A stretch of DNA of 64,000 nt from Pasteurellaceae bacterium (GTDB taxonomy: Bacteria; Pseudomonadota; Gammaproteobacteria; Enterobacterales; Pasteurellaceae), in assembly GCA_030528525.1 (NCBI GenBank), contig JAUMYT010000009.1, forward strand, positions 1 through 64,000. Direction: 5' to 3'. Each line of letters begins with the position of its first letter. Positions within the stretch are counted from its first letter, which is position 1. The notes below the pieces were generated by a model. That model ran no database searches. It saw only the letters and a program-made list of their open reading frames with translations, and was not told where the DNA came from. A program made the translations under genes and the position numbers. Shown in pieces: positions 63,899-64,000 of the stretch.

Positions 63899-64000
63899 TT
63901 GCAGGAAAGGCATTTTATCCGTTTGATTGGCGAATCATTTGATTAGCCAATCGATTATTTTATCCGTTTAATCATTCAAACAGCTCCTGATGCTTTTGGC
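63899..64000. other. Region after ispA with short repeats
   Basis: ATTTTATCCGTTTGATT and ATTTTATCCGTTTAATC are near-identical direct repeats about 40 bp apart, flanking an inverted repeat GATTGGC / GCCAATC. No gene is seen before the window ends. Confidence 0.5.

Overview
This window reads as a chromosomal segment of a Pasteurellaceae bacterium from the Actinobacillus pleuropneumoniae / Mannheimia / Glaesserella / Haemophilus ducreyi side of the family. Reasons: gene content and protein similarity throughout (arfA, comEC/rec2, ushA, lutABC, sspAB, envC-yibQ-tamAB), ACAAGCGGT-type uptake-signal remnants, a degenerate IS1016-like element, a cytolethal distending toxin operon, and a tetranucleotide phase-variation tract. 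No species is assigned. All calls come from reading the sequence; no database was searched.

Layout. 1-7 kb: end of aspC, arfA with a terminator inside its reading frame, a methyltransferase, perM, yvcK, queA, and comEC convergent with queA. 7-10.7 kb: sstT, dgkA, ushA. 10.7-17.5 kb (accessory, virulence-like): an autotransporter whose extended signal peptide is separated from the passenger by seven AATC repeats that put this copy out of frame; a 210-bp tandem array carrying REPIN-like palindromes; the cdtABC toxin operon; and a divergent pair of very small membrane-protein genes. 17.5-25 kb: glnD, tRNA-Asn, moeB-hemW, lutABC. 25-31 kb: lactate permease with a perfect CRP site, then a secreted PDZ-hydrolase and a TonB-dependent receptor behind a strong Fur box. 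31-36.8 kb: folA, lysC, mepA, topB, secG, tRNA-Leu. 36.8-42 kb: a decayed integrase islet at tRNA-Leu, an IS remnant and a Sel1-repeat protein. 42-48.7 kb: sspA-sspB, a small coiled-coil protein, tsaB, aroG, lrp-ftsK. 48.8-64 kb: cydD-cydC, an apparent envC-yibQ-tamA-tamB envelope operon, tesB, 4.5S RNA, a MOSC protein, xseB-ispA.

The most notable signal crosses all regions. About 21 copies of a roughly 34-bp element occur in both orientations, inside and between genes. Each has a core (A/G)CAAGGGGG, a fixed spacer and a tail TTTTTGCAAA. Length, spacing, density, inverted pairing and tail all resemble the A. pleuropneumoniae-type DNA uptake sequence, but the core has GGGGG where ACAAGCGGT is expected. 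This looks like a diverged uptake-sequence dialect, and the window also holds the uptake channel gene comEC. In one case an inverted pair of these elements encodes most of the signal peptide of YibQ.
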